A DNA stretch of 64,000 nucleotides from Aquiflexum lacus (GTDB taxonomy: Bacteria; Bacteroidota; Bacteroidia; Cytophagales; Cyclobacteriaceae). Every line of letters starts with the position of its first letter. The first letter of the stretch is position 1. Positions 8,439-15,973 of the stretch are shown piece after piece. Where the stretch lies: the NCBI RefSeq assembly GCF_015476655.1, contig NZ_JABFHF010000020.1, forward strand, positions 38,784 through 102,783, given 5' to 3'. A model generated the notes under the pieces. It saw only the letters and a list, made by a program, of their open reading frames with translations. It was not told where the DNA came from and did not search any database. The position numbers and the translations under genes are program-made.

Positions 8439-9590
8439 TCAATTGCTTTTCCCAATTTCAACCTTATATAAAGTAACCACATCCTCCTCTACACCAAAAT
8501 ATTCCTGGTCTTTGAGGGCAATGATTTGACCTTTATTGTTGACAACAGTGGAAAAAATCATTCCTTTGGGCAATGGAATGTCTTTTTGCAGCATTTGGTG
8601 GGATTTATCCAAAACCGCAGCATATCGTGGAATGCGATTGATAAATTCCGCCCGCTCTTGCATATTTTCCGAATAATTGGTTCTCGCGATATCTTCAGGA
8701 ACACCTTTGGTGTAGACCACCAAAATCTCCTCATCAAGCGCATAGAGACGTTCAATTCTCCCAAAAACATTGAACTTTGACTTTTCATAGTAATCTTCCC
8801 AATTTTCGATAGGTACTCCTATTGTGTTCACCGCATTGGCAATATCGAGATCTATTGTTTTTTGATACACCAACTCCCAAGCTTCTTTATGATAAACATG
8901 ATATTTCCTTTCTGCCAAGAAGTAAATCAACCATTCCTCTTCAGACACCTTGACCAAGCTCGGAAAGGTCCATTGGTAAAAATTCCCATCCTCATATATA
9001 GTTCCCGGTGGAAATTCCATGGTATTTCTAATGGTTTTTGTTTTGAGATCAAAAATCTCAAGTAAAGGACTTTGATACAATTTTTTGAAAAATGAAATCG
9101 GATTTTCCAAACTAACCTCCCCTCTTTCAGGTCGGTAATACATCAGTTCTTCCCCAAACCAATTTGCGACACCATTCAAACCATTGATGTAGAAATATTC
9201 TTTGGGAATATCAATCTGATGAACGATTTCACCATCATTGCTAAACTGAATAATTCCTTTATTTGAATCCATTACCGTAAACTTGCTATCCAGAAAACCT
9301 ACACCTTGAGCCATTGAAATGGCATTTGGACCATCTTGCTGAAGGTTAAAACGGTGGAGAATAGATCCAAAGTCATCTAAAAACAAATATTCCTCTGTTC
9401 TATTGTTCCTTGCAAGAAATAGACCTGACTCAGGTTCAAAATCCAGCATAAAGAAGTTGCCCTGATAGTCTATCCGGATGGAATCCTTAATTATAAAATG
9501 GTAGTCAGAAATTAAATTTCCACTATCTGACTTTGAACTACAAGCAGATAGAATTGCAAAAAGCCAGAAAATTTGAAAAAGGTATTTCAT
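8439..9590 (-). CDS. Lipoprotein, predicted beta-propeller (DUF4221-like)
   Basis: A 383-residue predicted lipoprotein. The N-terminus MKYLFQIFWLFAILSACSSK gives a lipobox with the modified Cys at about residue 17, so it should be anchored in the outer or inner membrane facing the periplasm. The rest is beta-rich, with repeating elements such as FFMLDFEPESGLFLARN, KFTVMDSNKGIIQFSNDGE and ILVVYTKGVP that fit a six-bladed propeller; Bacteroidota DUF4221 and 6-bladed-propeller lipoproteins look like this. No catalytic motif was seen. It is a single gene, convergent with the DUF4301 gene. The lipoprotein call is firm and the family call moderate. Confidence 0.75.
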   Translation of the reverse strand: MKYLFQIFWLFAILSACSSKSDSGNLISDYHFIIKDSIRIDYQGNFFMLDFEPESGLFLARNNRTEEYLFLDDFGSILHRFNLQQDGPNAISMAQGVGFLDSKFTVMDSNKGIIQFSNDGEIVHQIDIPKEYFYINGLNGVANWFGEELMYYRPERGEVSLENPISFFKKLYQSPLLEIFDLKTKTIRNTMEFPPGTIYEDGNFYQWTFPSLVKVSEEEWLIYFLAERKYHVYHKEAWELVYQKTIDLDIANAVNTIGVPIENWEDYYEKSKFNVFGRIERLYALDEEILVVYTKGVPEDIARTNYSENMQERAEFINRIPRYAAVLDKSHQMLQKDIPLPKGMIFSTVVNNKGQIIALKDQEYFGVEEDVVTLYKVEIGKSN

Positions 9591-9751
9591 CCTTTGAAAA
9601 TACCGAAAATCTTCTTTGGCCTAAATTAAAAATTGTTAAGAATTAAAAAATCTGATTGAGATTGTCTATGTTAAATAGGATTTCGTGGGTCTTTTCTGAA
9701 ATGAGAAAAAATTTATTTAACTCTTAAAAGTCCTCCTTTATTTCAATACCC

Positions 9752-10663
9752 TCAAAATCCTAACTTTTCAATCTGCTCATTCAAATATTCTTTCAACTCC
9801 TCTCCTTCTATCACCTTAATTTCCCCCGGCAATCCCAAGATAAACCTTGCCAAACCCGGCAACTGGGGGATTTCACCTTCAAAGTAATATTGGTTGCGGT
9901 TTTTGATATATGTCAGTGGCTTGGCGTCAGGATATTCTTCCATCATCAGCTGATAGGCTTTTTTGCTGAGTTTGAGATGTATATAAAATTGGTTCTTACC
10001 TGAAAATCCGAACAATCCTTGTTCTAAAGATTGATGCAAAGATTGAAACCTATAAGGTTTTGAAGTCAACAGCACCTCCCCAATCCTTTCGATCTTGAAC
10101 ATTTTCATCTCTTTGCTTTCTACTTCCAAAGCATAGATAGAGTCAAAGTTCTTGTTGAAAGCAACAGGTTCTATCAACCTATCTGTCACTGAATCAGAAC
10201 TCAAAGAATAATAGTCCCTCAAAATTACTTGGTTTTGGTCTTTAATAGATCTTGATAAAAGATCCACAAAAACACCAAGGTTGGCATTGAACAACTGCTC
10301 CACACTATGTCGGAAGTCCGACCTGATATTGATTTTTTGTAGTATGGAATCCTTCAGAAGATTTTTCTTACTGCTTTTCTGAATGAGCTCATTCATCAAT
10401 TGGATCTCTTCCTCATTGAAAGTACCGTAAGCATACTCATTGGGACTTTCCACTCGGTCTACAATCCTAAACTTGGAATGCTTTTTTTCAATCTCAAATC
10501 CCAAGGCTTCCAACAATTTGAAATATCTGTAGATTGTCCTAGGATCAGTATCAAGTGACTCTGCGAGTCGGTGAACGGGTTTCCCGATATTACCTCGAAG
10601 TAAATTAATCAGTTTGAAAACCCTTAAAATTTTTTGTTGTTCAATAGTATTTGCCTGCGCCAT
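9752..10663 (-). CDS. HTH/WYL-domain transcriptional regulator
   Basis: A 303-residue DNA-binding regulator. An N-terminal winged HTH covers about residues 10-60, with KPVHRLAESLDTDPRTIYRY as the helix-turn-helix. A WYL-type sensor domain follows, with a strand pattern around VILRDYYSLSSDSVTDRLIEPVAF (about 150-173, normally I-x-Y-x-x...R-x-x-x-P). A C-terminal WCX-like domain ends in LGLPGEIKVIEGEELKEYL. WYL regulators sense ligands, often nucleic acid or nucleotide signals, and many control stress or defence genes. No such genes are adjacent; the nearest downstream gene on this strand is the lipoprotein at 8.4-9.6 kb. Its targets cannot be told from the sequence. Confidence 0.85.
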   Translation of the reverse strand: MAQANTIEQQKILRVFKLINLLRGNIGKPVHRLAESLDTDPRTIYRYFKLLEALGFEIEKKHSKFRIVDRVESPNEYAYGTFNEEEIQLMNELIQKSSKKNLLKDSILQKINIRSDFRHSVEQLFNANLGVFVDLLSRSIKDQNQVILRDYYSLSSDSVTDRLIEPVAFNKNFDSIYALEVESKEMKMFKIERIGEVLLTSKPYRFQSLHQSLEQGLFGFSGKNQFYIHLKLSKKAYQLMMEEYPDAKPLTYIKNRNQYYFEGEIPQLPGLARFILGLPGEIKVIEGEELKEYLNEQIEKLGF

Positions 10664-10741
10664 AATTCAATAATTATGGCAAAAGATAGAAAATTCCTTT
10701 TACATCATCTTTCCAAATGACAAAGAGTGTCGCAAAAATTA

Positions 10742-11611
10742 TTACTTACTTTTTCTTCTTCCCGTCGCAAAAACCCTGTTCACATTAAAACCAATCCTAA
10801 AACCTTCACCAGGCACTCCGTTTCCTCCTGCCAACAGGTATTGTTCATTTAGCGCTTGGGAAGTCACAAAATACATTTGGAACACATGACCGCCCGCTTC
10901 CAAGTCAATACCAACTCCGAGGTTATTTCTAAGGTTATTATTTAGGTTAGGAATCCATTGTAGGGTCAGGGAAGATTTACCGGAGATTTTGTATTTACCA
11001 CTAAATCCAAGTGCCAAATAAAGATTTTGGTCACCTTCTATCAGAAAGATGGGATTAGGGTCAACAAAATAGGCCAGCATTGGGCTGACCTGAACACTGA
11101 TTCTATCAGTGAACTTTCTCGCTCCCATCATCTGAAAAGCAAAGGAACTTCTCTCCGCAAAAGTTGGATTACTTTCCTGCAAAAAGCTGTAATTGGAAGT
11201 ATTTACACCTGCCCCACCCATCAACGAAAGTGAAAAAGGCATTTTATTATCCTGTGTTTGCTTCAGGATGTGGTATCTGCCATAAAGATTGTAAATCTTA
11301 TCCCTACTTTGTCTTGCGGCTCCCAAAGAGAATTTATCATTTAATGCATATTCAAAACTGAACTGAATATTTGCACCGTTGTCCAAACCATAAAGATTCT
11401 GAATACCACCGTCCAAGGTTCCAAAAGTGTGCATGATGGCAAATTGGAGCGTTTTCTTATCCAATGGCTCTACGGTCAACAAATTGATATGTCTAGGTGC
11501 ATGGAATATCAATTCAACATCTTGTACATCAGTCGCAGGCTTTCTTTCCAATTGAGCTTTCACCAAGAGTGGCAAACAACTGATTATCAAAAATAATATA
11601 GTCTTTTTCAT
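10742..11611 (-). CDS. DUF5777 family outer-membrane beta-barrel protein
   Basis: A 289-residue protein with a signal peptide (MKKTILFLIISCLPLLVKAQ) and alternating hydrophobic strands with aromatic ends through its length, such as LGAARQSRDKIYNLYGRYHI and LYLALGFSGKYKISGKSSLTL. This is consistent with a small outer-membrane barrel of the DUF5777 family. Near the N-terminus it carries ELIFHAPRHINLLTVEPLDK, typical of the family. It is the last gene of a tight minus-strand operon (Rieske, YceI, barrel), starting two bases after the YceI stop. The role is unknown; co-transcription with a Rieske protein suggests a part in a periplasmic redox or ligand-transfer process. Confidence 0.82.
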   Translation of the reverse strand: MKKTILFLIISCLPLLVKAQLERKPATDVQDVELIFHAPRHINLLTVEPLDKKTLQFAIMHTFGTLDGGIQNLYGLDNGANIQFSFEYALNDKFSLGAARQSRDKIYNLYGRYHILKQTQDNKMPFSLSLMGGAGVNTSNYSFLQESNPTFAERSSFAFQMMGARKFTDRISVQVSPMLAYFVDPNPIFLIEGDQNLYLALGFSGKYKISGKSSLTLQWIPNLNNNLRNNLGVGIDLEAGGHVFQMYFVTSQALNEQYLLAGGNGVPGEGFRIGFNVNRVFATGRRKSK

Positions 11612-11613
11612 CT

Positions 11614-12162
11614 TTATTTTTTAAGTATGGCTCTAATAGACACAATTTGATCTTCTGCCAATTCATAAAACACAACCGTTGGAATATCGATATTATAATC
11701 ACTGAGCAATACGGTAAACTTAGCTTCCAATTGTAGTTCAGAATCTGAAATAGCGGTTAATTTTCCAGGTACTTCAATTTCTCTTTCTACCCCGTGTATT
11801 TTGAATTTCCCTTTTGCGATTACACTTTTGCTTTGACCAACGACAAGATTTATTTCGGTGCCAATTTTACCCGTAAATTCTGCATAAGGATATTTTTTTG
11901 TTTCCAGGTAATTTTCTCTCATATGTCTGTCCCTAAGCCCTATACCTGTTCTTAAGGTATTCAGATCAATAAAGAAGTCCAGCAAGTTTTTCTCCAAATC
12001 CACCAATCCGTTAAGGTCTGATGATTTCCCTGTAAATTCGTTCAGGGAGGCTTTGGAAAGAAATTCCACATTGCCTTTTTCAGTTTTAAATACTTGGCTT
12101 AGGACTTTTTCTGGGAAAATTAGAAACGAAAGAATCGAGAATAAATAAATACGCTTTTTCAT
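11614..12162 (-). CDS. YceI-like periplasmic protein
   Basis: A 182-residue exported protein with a signal peptide (MKKRIYLFSILSFLIFPEKVLSQ). The YceI lipocalin-like fold is indicated by VEFLSKASLNEFTGKSSDLN (about 32-51), GLRDRHMRENYLETKKYPYAEFTG (about 75-98) and KFKIHGVEREIEVPG (about 119-133). These beta-barrels bind polyisoprenoids or other hydrophobic ligands. Its ATG overlaps the stop of the upstream Rieske gene by one base (TAATG), a sign of translational coupling, and the barrel gene follows after two bases. The lipid ligand is not known. Confidence 0.88.
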   Translation of the reverse strand: MKKRIYLFSILSFLIFPEKVLSQVFKTEKGNVEFLSKASLNEFTGKSSDLNGLVDLEKNLLDFFIDLNTLRTGIGLRDRHMRENYLETKKYPYAEFTGKIGTEINLVVGQSKSVIAKGKFKIHGVEREIEVPGKLTAISDSELQLEAKFTVLLSDYNIDIPTVVFYELAEDQIVSIRAILKK

Positions 12163-12665
12163 TATCCTAAATCTACGGTCAGCACATTATTGGTGACTGT
12201 TGCAGGATAAGATCTCAAAGCTTGTGTTGCAGGTCCATTGACAACAGATCCATTTGTATTGAACCTCGACCCATGACAGGTACAAGTGAATACATCATTG
12301 GTAAAGGTCCAATTTCTATCGCATTGCGAGTGGGTACAAACCGAAGTGAGGGCATTAAAATTATTGTTGCCCATATTGACAATCAAAACTCTTGCTGCAG
12401 TGACCAATGCCCATCCTCCTGTAGCAGCAAGATTCGAAGCAACGGCCAAATCCACAGTCACAGCCTCGGCTGTCACATTGATACCATTCCCTGTAGCGGG
12501 GGGAGTAGTGGGTGATCCCATATCAGGATCCATATCATCGGAGGAACAAGAGGTGAAAAATGCTACTCCGAACATGGACATTACTGCTAAGGAACCTGAC
12601 TTTTTTAGAAAATCTCTTCTGGCTTCAGAAAGGGATCCCGATTTAATGTTGATAGTTGTTTTCAT
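12162..12665 (-). CDS. Exported Rieske [2Fe-2S] lipoprotein
   Basis: A 167-residue electron-transfer protein. The C-terminal Rieske domain has both cluster loops: CTHSQC (Cys110, His112, Cys115) and CTCHGS (Cys128, Cys130, His131). Cys115 and Cys130 are the disulfide pair typical of bc1/b6f-type Rieske proteins. The N-terminus has a Tat-like ARRDFLKKSGSLAVMSM segment and then FFTSC with Cys40, so it may be Tat-exported and lipid-anchored. A low-complexity Pro/Thr linker (about 47-60) separates anchor and domain. No cytochrome b gene is near, so it is not part of a linked bc1 complex. It heads the Rieske-YceI-DUF5777 operon. Confidence 0.92.
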   Translation of the reverse strand: MKTTINIKSGSLSEARRDFLKKSGSLAVMSMFGVAFFTSCSSDDMDPDMGSPTTPPATGNGINVTAEAVTVDLAVASNLAATGGWALVTAARVLIVNMGNNNFNALTSVCTHSQCDRNWTFTNDVFTCTCHGSRFNTNGSVVNGPATQALRSYPATVTNNVLTVDLG

Positions 12666-12884
12666 AATTGGATATACGGTATAGTGAACTTGATTGGATT
12701 TTATGTTTTTTTAAAATCACAAAAAAATAACAGGTTTTCATATAGTTTGTTTTTGAAAAAGTCAATATCAATAGACAAACCTAAAGATTGGAAAAAATCA
12801 GTCTATGTAAAAAAATAGCATTAAAAGACTAACCTAGTCACTTGTTCGCAGGCCTTAAGATTTAAAAATAAATGATGAAGATGT

Positions 12885-13433
12885 TTAAAATTTTTTTCTG
12901 TTCAATATCTCACTTAAGACCACAGCATCTTTAATGGTTGCAGGGTTACTGAGCATTTCAGCATATCTGCTTCTTGTTTTAGTGGTCTTTATTCTATCAG
13001 TAGTAATACTTGATTTGATACCTTCTACGGATGCCGTAAGACTCACCTGTTCATCCAAGGTTTTTATCTTTGGCTTTTCGATTTCAGCCCCTGTACCTTC
13101 ATAGTCACCATAAGCTTTGGAACGGGGCCTGTCACCTCTCATAATGTCTCTTTGAGGTTCAAATTCTCTATTTACAGTAGCTTGCTGAGGTACGGGTTTA
13201 GTTTGGGCGGATGTTCCCTGTCCTGTTTGCTGTAGATCTTTTTTTCTTTCTTGCTGACCGGACCTGATTTCTTTTAGGAGATCTTCAAAAGAAACAGGTT
13301 TCCTTTCATTTTGGGTATCAGTAGGCAAATTATCTTGGCCTTCCAAATCCTGAGGCTTTTGTCCCTTTTTGACAGCAGTATAGATAAAATAAATAATGAT
13401 TGCGATAATGTAAATAATATTGCCTGCGTCCAC
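12885..13433 (-). CDS. Single-pass membrane protein with a disordered charged tail
   Basis: A 182-residue protein of unknown function. One N-terminal membrane helix (about residues 4-20, IIYIIAIIIYFIYTAV) is followed by a long hydrophilic, Gln/Lys/Pro-rich segment (about 22-110) that looks disordered. A C-terminal helix with RSRYAEMLSNPATIKDAVVLSEILNRKKF resembles a short docking motif at the end of many Bacteroidota membrane proteins. It is probably an inner-membrane protein with its tail in the cytoplasm. It lies 84 bases downstream of two minus-strand lipoprotein genes and may share their transcript. No enzymatic motif was seen. Confidence 0.75.
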   Translation of the reverse strand: MDAGNIIYIIAIIIYFIYTAVKKGQKPQDLEGQDNLPTDTQNERKPVSFEDLLKEIRSGQQERKKDLQQTGQGTSAQTKPVPQQATVNREFEPQRDIMRGDRPRSKAYGDYEGTGAEIEKPKIKTLDEQVSLTASVEGIKSSITTDRIKTTKTRSRYAEMLSNPATIKDAVVLSEILNRKKF

Positions 13434-13517
13434 TGTGGTAAATTTTAGTGCTTCTAAAGATAGGTAGATTTTTCAACACTAGAAACCCTAGGTCCTATCC
13501 ATACATCACTAAAGAAG

Positions 13518-14042
13518 CTACAACTCCAATTCTTTTCTGTCAATGGTATCCAATAGTCCTTGGGGAAATCTGGAAAATTTTTGGAATTCGGTCCATGAGT
13601 AGTCAGGAAAGTCCATATAATTTAATCTTTTATATTCCCCTGAAGTCACTGCCCCTCCCACTATTAAATTGATTGGCAAAGTGAAAATCAATAACATACC
13701 ATTGCTAAGTGTAAATAATGAGTTGACACCTGTCCAAATAGCGTAGTTATCTGCTTTGGTGTTATAAAAAACCATTCTGGCATTTTGAATATTGTTTTGG
13801 GAATAAGACAATAATTTCTGGTTGCTTAAAACAAACAATGAATCGTCCTTAAATCCAATGAGTTCACCCGAAATTTCTTGACTGCCATCATAAAAAGTCA
13901 ACCAACCACCGTTGGCAGTTTCAGAAATTTTATCCAAAGTCGGTACCGAACCTTTGGGTGCTTTGATCGCACTGCCACAGGCTAATAATCCAAAAGCCAT
14001 CAATAATATGGCTAAATTCTTCAATATTTGTTCAGTATACAT
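13518..14042 (-). CDS. Lipoprotein of unknown function
   Basis: A 174-residue predicted lipoprotein: MYTEQILKNLAILLMAFGLLACGSA gives a lipobox with Cys at about 22. The middle (about 48-100) is beta-rich and contains SGELIGFKDDSLFVLSNQKL, the kind of short strand pattern seen in Bacteroidota proteins that handle surface signals. A more hydrophobic stretch (about 104-130, WTGVNSLFTLSNGMLLIFTL, then PINLIVGG) may be a membrane segment. The C-terminus has DYSWTEFQKFSRFPQGL. The start overlaps the end of the upstream lipoprotein gene by 11 bases, so the two are very likely co-expressed. I do not recognise the family. Confidence 0.75.
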   Translation of the reverse strand: MYTEQILKNLAILLMAFGLLACGSAIKAPKGSVPTLDKISETANGGWLTFYDGSQEISGELIGFKDDSLFVLSNQKLLSYSQNNIQNARMVFYNTKADNYAIWTGVNSLFTLSNGMLLIFTLPINLIVGGAVTSGEYKRLNYMDFPDYSWTEFQKFSRFPQGLLDTIDRKELEL

Positions 14043-15576
14043 AACGGCTGTTCCAAAATGCTTCTTCCATGACAGGTTCTACTCTTTTGTACTCTTTAGC
14101 AACCTTCTTCAAGTAAATTGAAGGGTTGTTGACCATTTGGTTCAGTTTCCTGAAATTCTGCTCTTTTATCCAATCTTCTCTTATCCACTCCAAGTAAAAA
14201 CCCTTGGAATCCAAGAATAGCTCAGCATGATCGAAAGGCAATCGATAGTTAATCAAAAACTTTTCGCCCGGATAAGTCACAAGAAATTCTTCGGGATCCA
14301 TGAGTTTGGACAAGGGCTCTTTCTCCTTACCATGTATATTTTCAGCAGCATAAGGACTCACAACTGTTGGCTCAACCTGAGAATCTATGTCTACTAAAGT
14401 AAGATAATCTATTCTCCATAAACCTTTGTTCATCAGTAATTTAATCTTTAATTTTCCTTGAGGAACTTCACCGATTTCAACCATATTAAAATCAGTCGCA
14501 ATCGGGCCTGTTTCATTTACCTCTCCTGCATATTCCCATTCCAAATTCTGATTTTGAAAATAAATTTCAACGCCACCCAACATTTCAAAAATCCCCGGCT
14601 TTTTTTCCATATTTCCAAGTTCATGTTGTGCCAAAAAATAAGAAACCGATTTACCCATATAAGCCAATCCTTGATACAGCAAATAGGTAGTCATCATGGT
14701 CTGCCGCTTTCCAAGAACCAATCCAAAATTTCCAGGCTTCTCAATATCAAAATCCAAAATCAGCTCTTCTTTTGAATGGAGGTTGGTCGGGTCGCTTTCC
14801 GAAAAGTACTCTTTGTGGTCCAATAGCTTTACCTCTTCCAAGCAATCACCTTGGGGACTTTTACAATCCTTTGGGATTCTGGAGTTTTCAGTGAGGAAAA
14901 AGTCACCCTTAGGACTTGCAAAGACCCTTTGATGTGCCTCTTTTTCAAAACACAGAATATTGGCATATCTTATCGAGTGGGTTTCCAATGCTTCATTGGT
15001 CAGTGTCAGTTGAAAATCTTTTTTGTATTTTGCCTCATACAGCATGTCGACATCATTTTTTTCAAGAGATGGTAAGATGCTTGTTGAAAAACCTTCTGCC
15101 AAAATCCTTAATGTATCATCAGTCTCTGCATAAAAAGTCGGACAAGAACCAAAACAGGTCTTGGGGCTAAGAATGCAAAGTACAGCAACACCTCCTATAA
15201 GGGCTGTGGTAAAACCAAGACCACCTCCCAAGGAATTTCCAGGGTCATTAGTTTCTACAAGTGCTACCTCATCAAGTGAAAAAGTAAAAGGATCTACTAT
15301 TTCTTTTCTGTTGTCTGGCCTTATCCTCCTTTCAACAACCCTTCTCTGAATATTTAGTAGTTCGCCATAACCTGAAAGATTATTTTGCACGTCATCCAAA
15401 AACCAAAAATTCAAAATAAACACACTTCCATCCTTCATATGGACTTTCATGAATTTATTTTCAGGGTTCAGGTATTGGATTTGAGCTGTGGAATTAATTT
15501 CTCTTCTGACGGGTGCGGTTTTACAGGAGGAAACCAAAAAACATATAGTCAATATCCAAAAAAGAAACATTTTCAT
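14032..15576 (-). CDS. Large lipoprotein of unknown function
   Basis: A predicted lipoprotein of about 514 residues. I chose the ATG at 15576 because MKMFLFWILTICFLVSSCKT then forms a standard lipoprotein signal with Cys at 18. An in-frame ATG at 15648 would add 24 residues that do not look like part of a signal. A Gly-rich hydrophobic stretch (about 132-155, NSLGGGLGFTTALIGGVAVL) followed by a Cys pair (CILSPKTCFGSC) is the most notable feature. The rest mixes beta strands and charged segments, including EIGEVPQGKLKIKLLMNKGLW. No family was recognised. It heads a minus-strand cluster with the two smaller envelope proteins downstream. Confidence 0.78.
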   Translation of the reverse strand: MKMFLFWILTICFLVSSCKTAPVRREINSTAQIQYLNPENKFMKVHMKDGSVFILNFWFLDDVQNNLSGYGELLNIQRRVVERRIRPDNRKEIVDPFTFSLDEVALVETNDPGNSLGGGLGFTTALIGGVAVLCILSPKTCFGSCPTFYAETDDTLRILAEGFSTSILPSLEKNDVDMLYEAKYKKDFQLTLTNEALETHSIRYANILCFEKEAHQRVFASPKGDFFLTENSRIPKDCKSPQGDCLEEVKLLDHKEYFSESDPTNLHSKEELILDFDIEKPGNFGLVLGKRQTMMTTYLLYQGLAYMGKSVSYFLAQHELGNMEKKPGIFEMLGGVEIYFQNQNLEWEYAGEVNETGPIATDFNMVEIGEVPQGKLKIKLLMNKGLWRIDYLTLVDIDSQVEPTVVSPYAAENIHGKEKEPLSKLMDPEEFLVTYPGEKFLINYRLPFDHAELFLDSKGFYLEWIREDWIKEQNFRKLNQMVNNPSIYLKKVAKEYKRVEPVMEEAFWNSRYVY

Positions 15577-15973
15577 TTTCTTGAATTTATGAAATCTCCT
15601 GAAGCCTCTATTCATAAAATTGATGTCTAAAATGTTATAGAAAAACATTTAAATTTTCAGTTGGAATTTAGAAAATTTGAAGTCTCCATAAAAATTGAAA
15701 AATGCAAAAACCCAAATTAAATTGGGGAAAATCAATAAATGAAGAAATAGTTGATCTTATTGAGGCAAGTTACTTTGGAAAAAAGGTCCTTAGAAAGAAT
15801 CCTGACTTTCCCTAAAAGATTCCTCACTTCGCTAAAGCGTCACAGAAAAAATAGGGATACGAAAAGCCCGTTCTGAAAGAAGATGCATTAATCCTTCATC
15901 CTTTCTCCTCCATCCTTGCTTAATTTCTGAATTAAAGTAAATTTGTCTGGTATTCAATTTCAACAATTACAGG
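15577..15973. other. Intergenic region between divergent genes, with a repeat copy
   Basis: About 400 bases separating the lipoprotein cluster (minus) from smc (plus). It holds a repeat copy at 15893-15917. A 37-residue reading frame at 15702-15815 is present but has no clear support as a gene. Promoters for both sides should lie here; none was recognised with confidence. Confidence 0.5.
15893..15917. repeat. Inverted copy of the purine-rich repeat at 8.14 kb
   Basis: The reverse complement matches 8138-8162 at 24 of 25 positions. It lies just upstream of smc. Confidence 0.7.

Noticed and set aside
15702..15815. 37-residue plus-strand frame upstream of smc (begins MQKPKLNWG)
   Set aside because: Too short to judge, with no recognised family or visible ribosome site. 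It could be a real small protein, but nothing supports it beyond an open frame.
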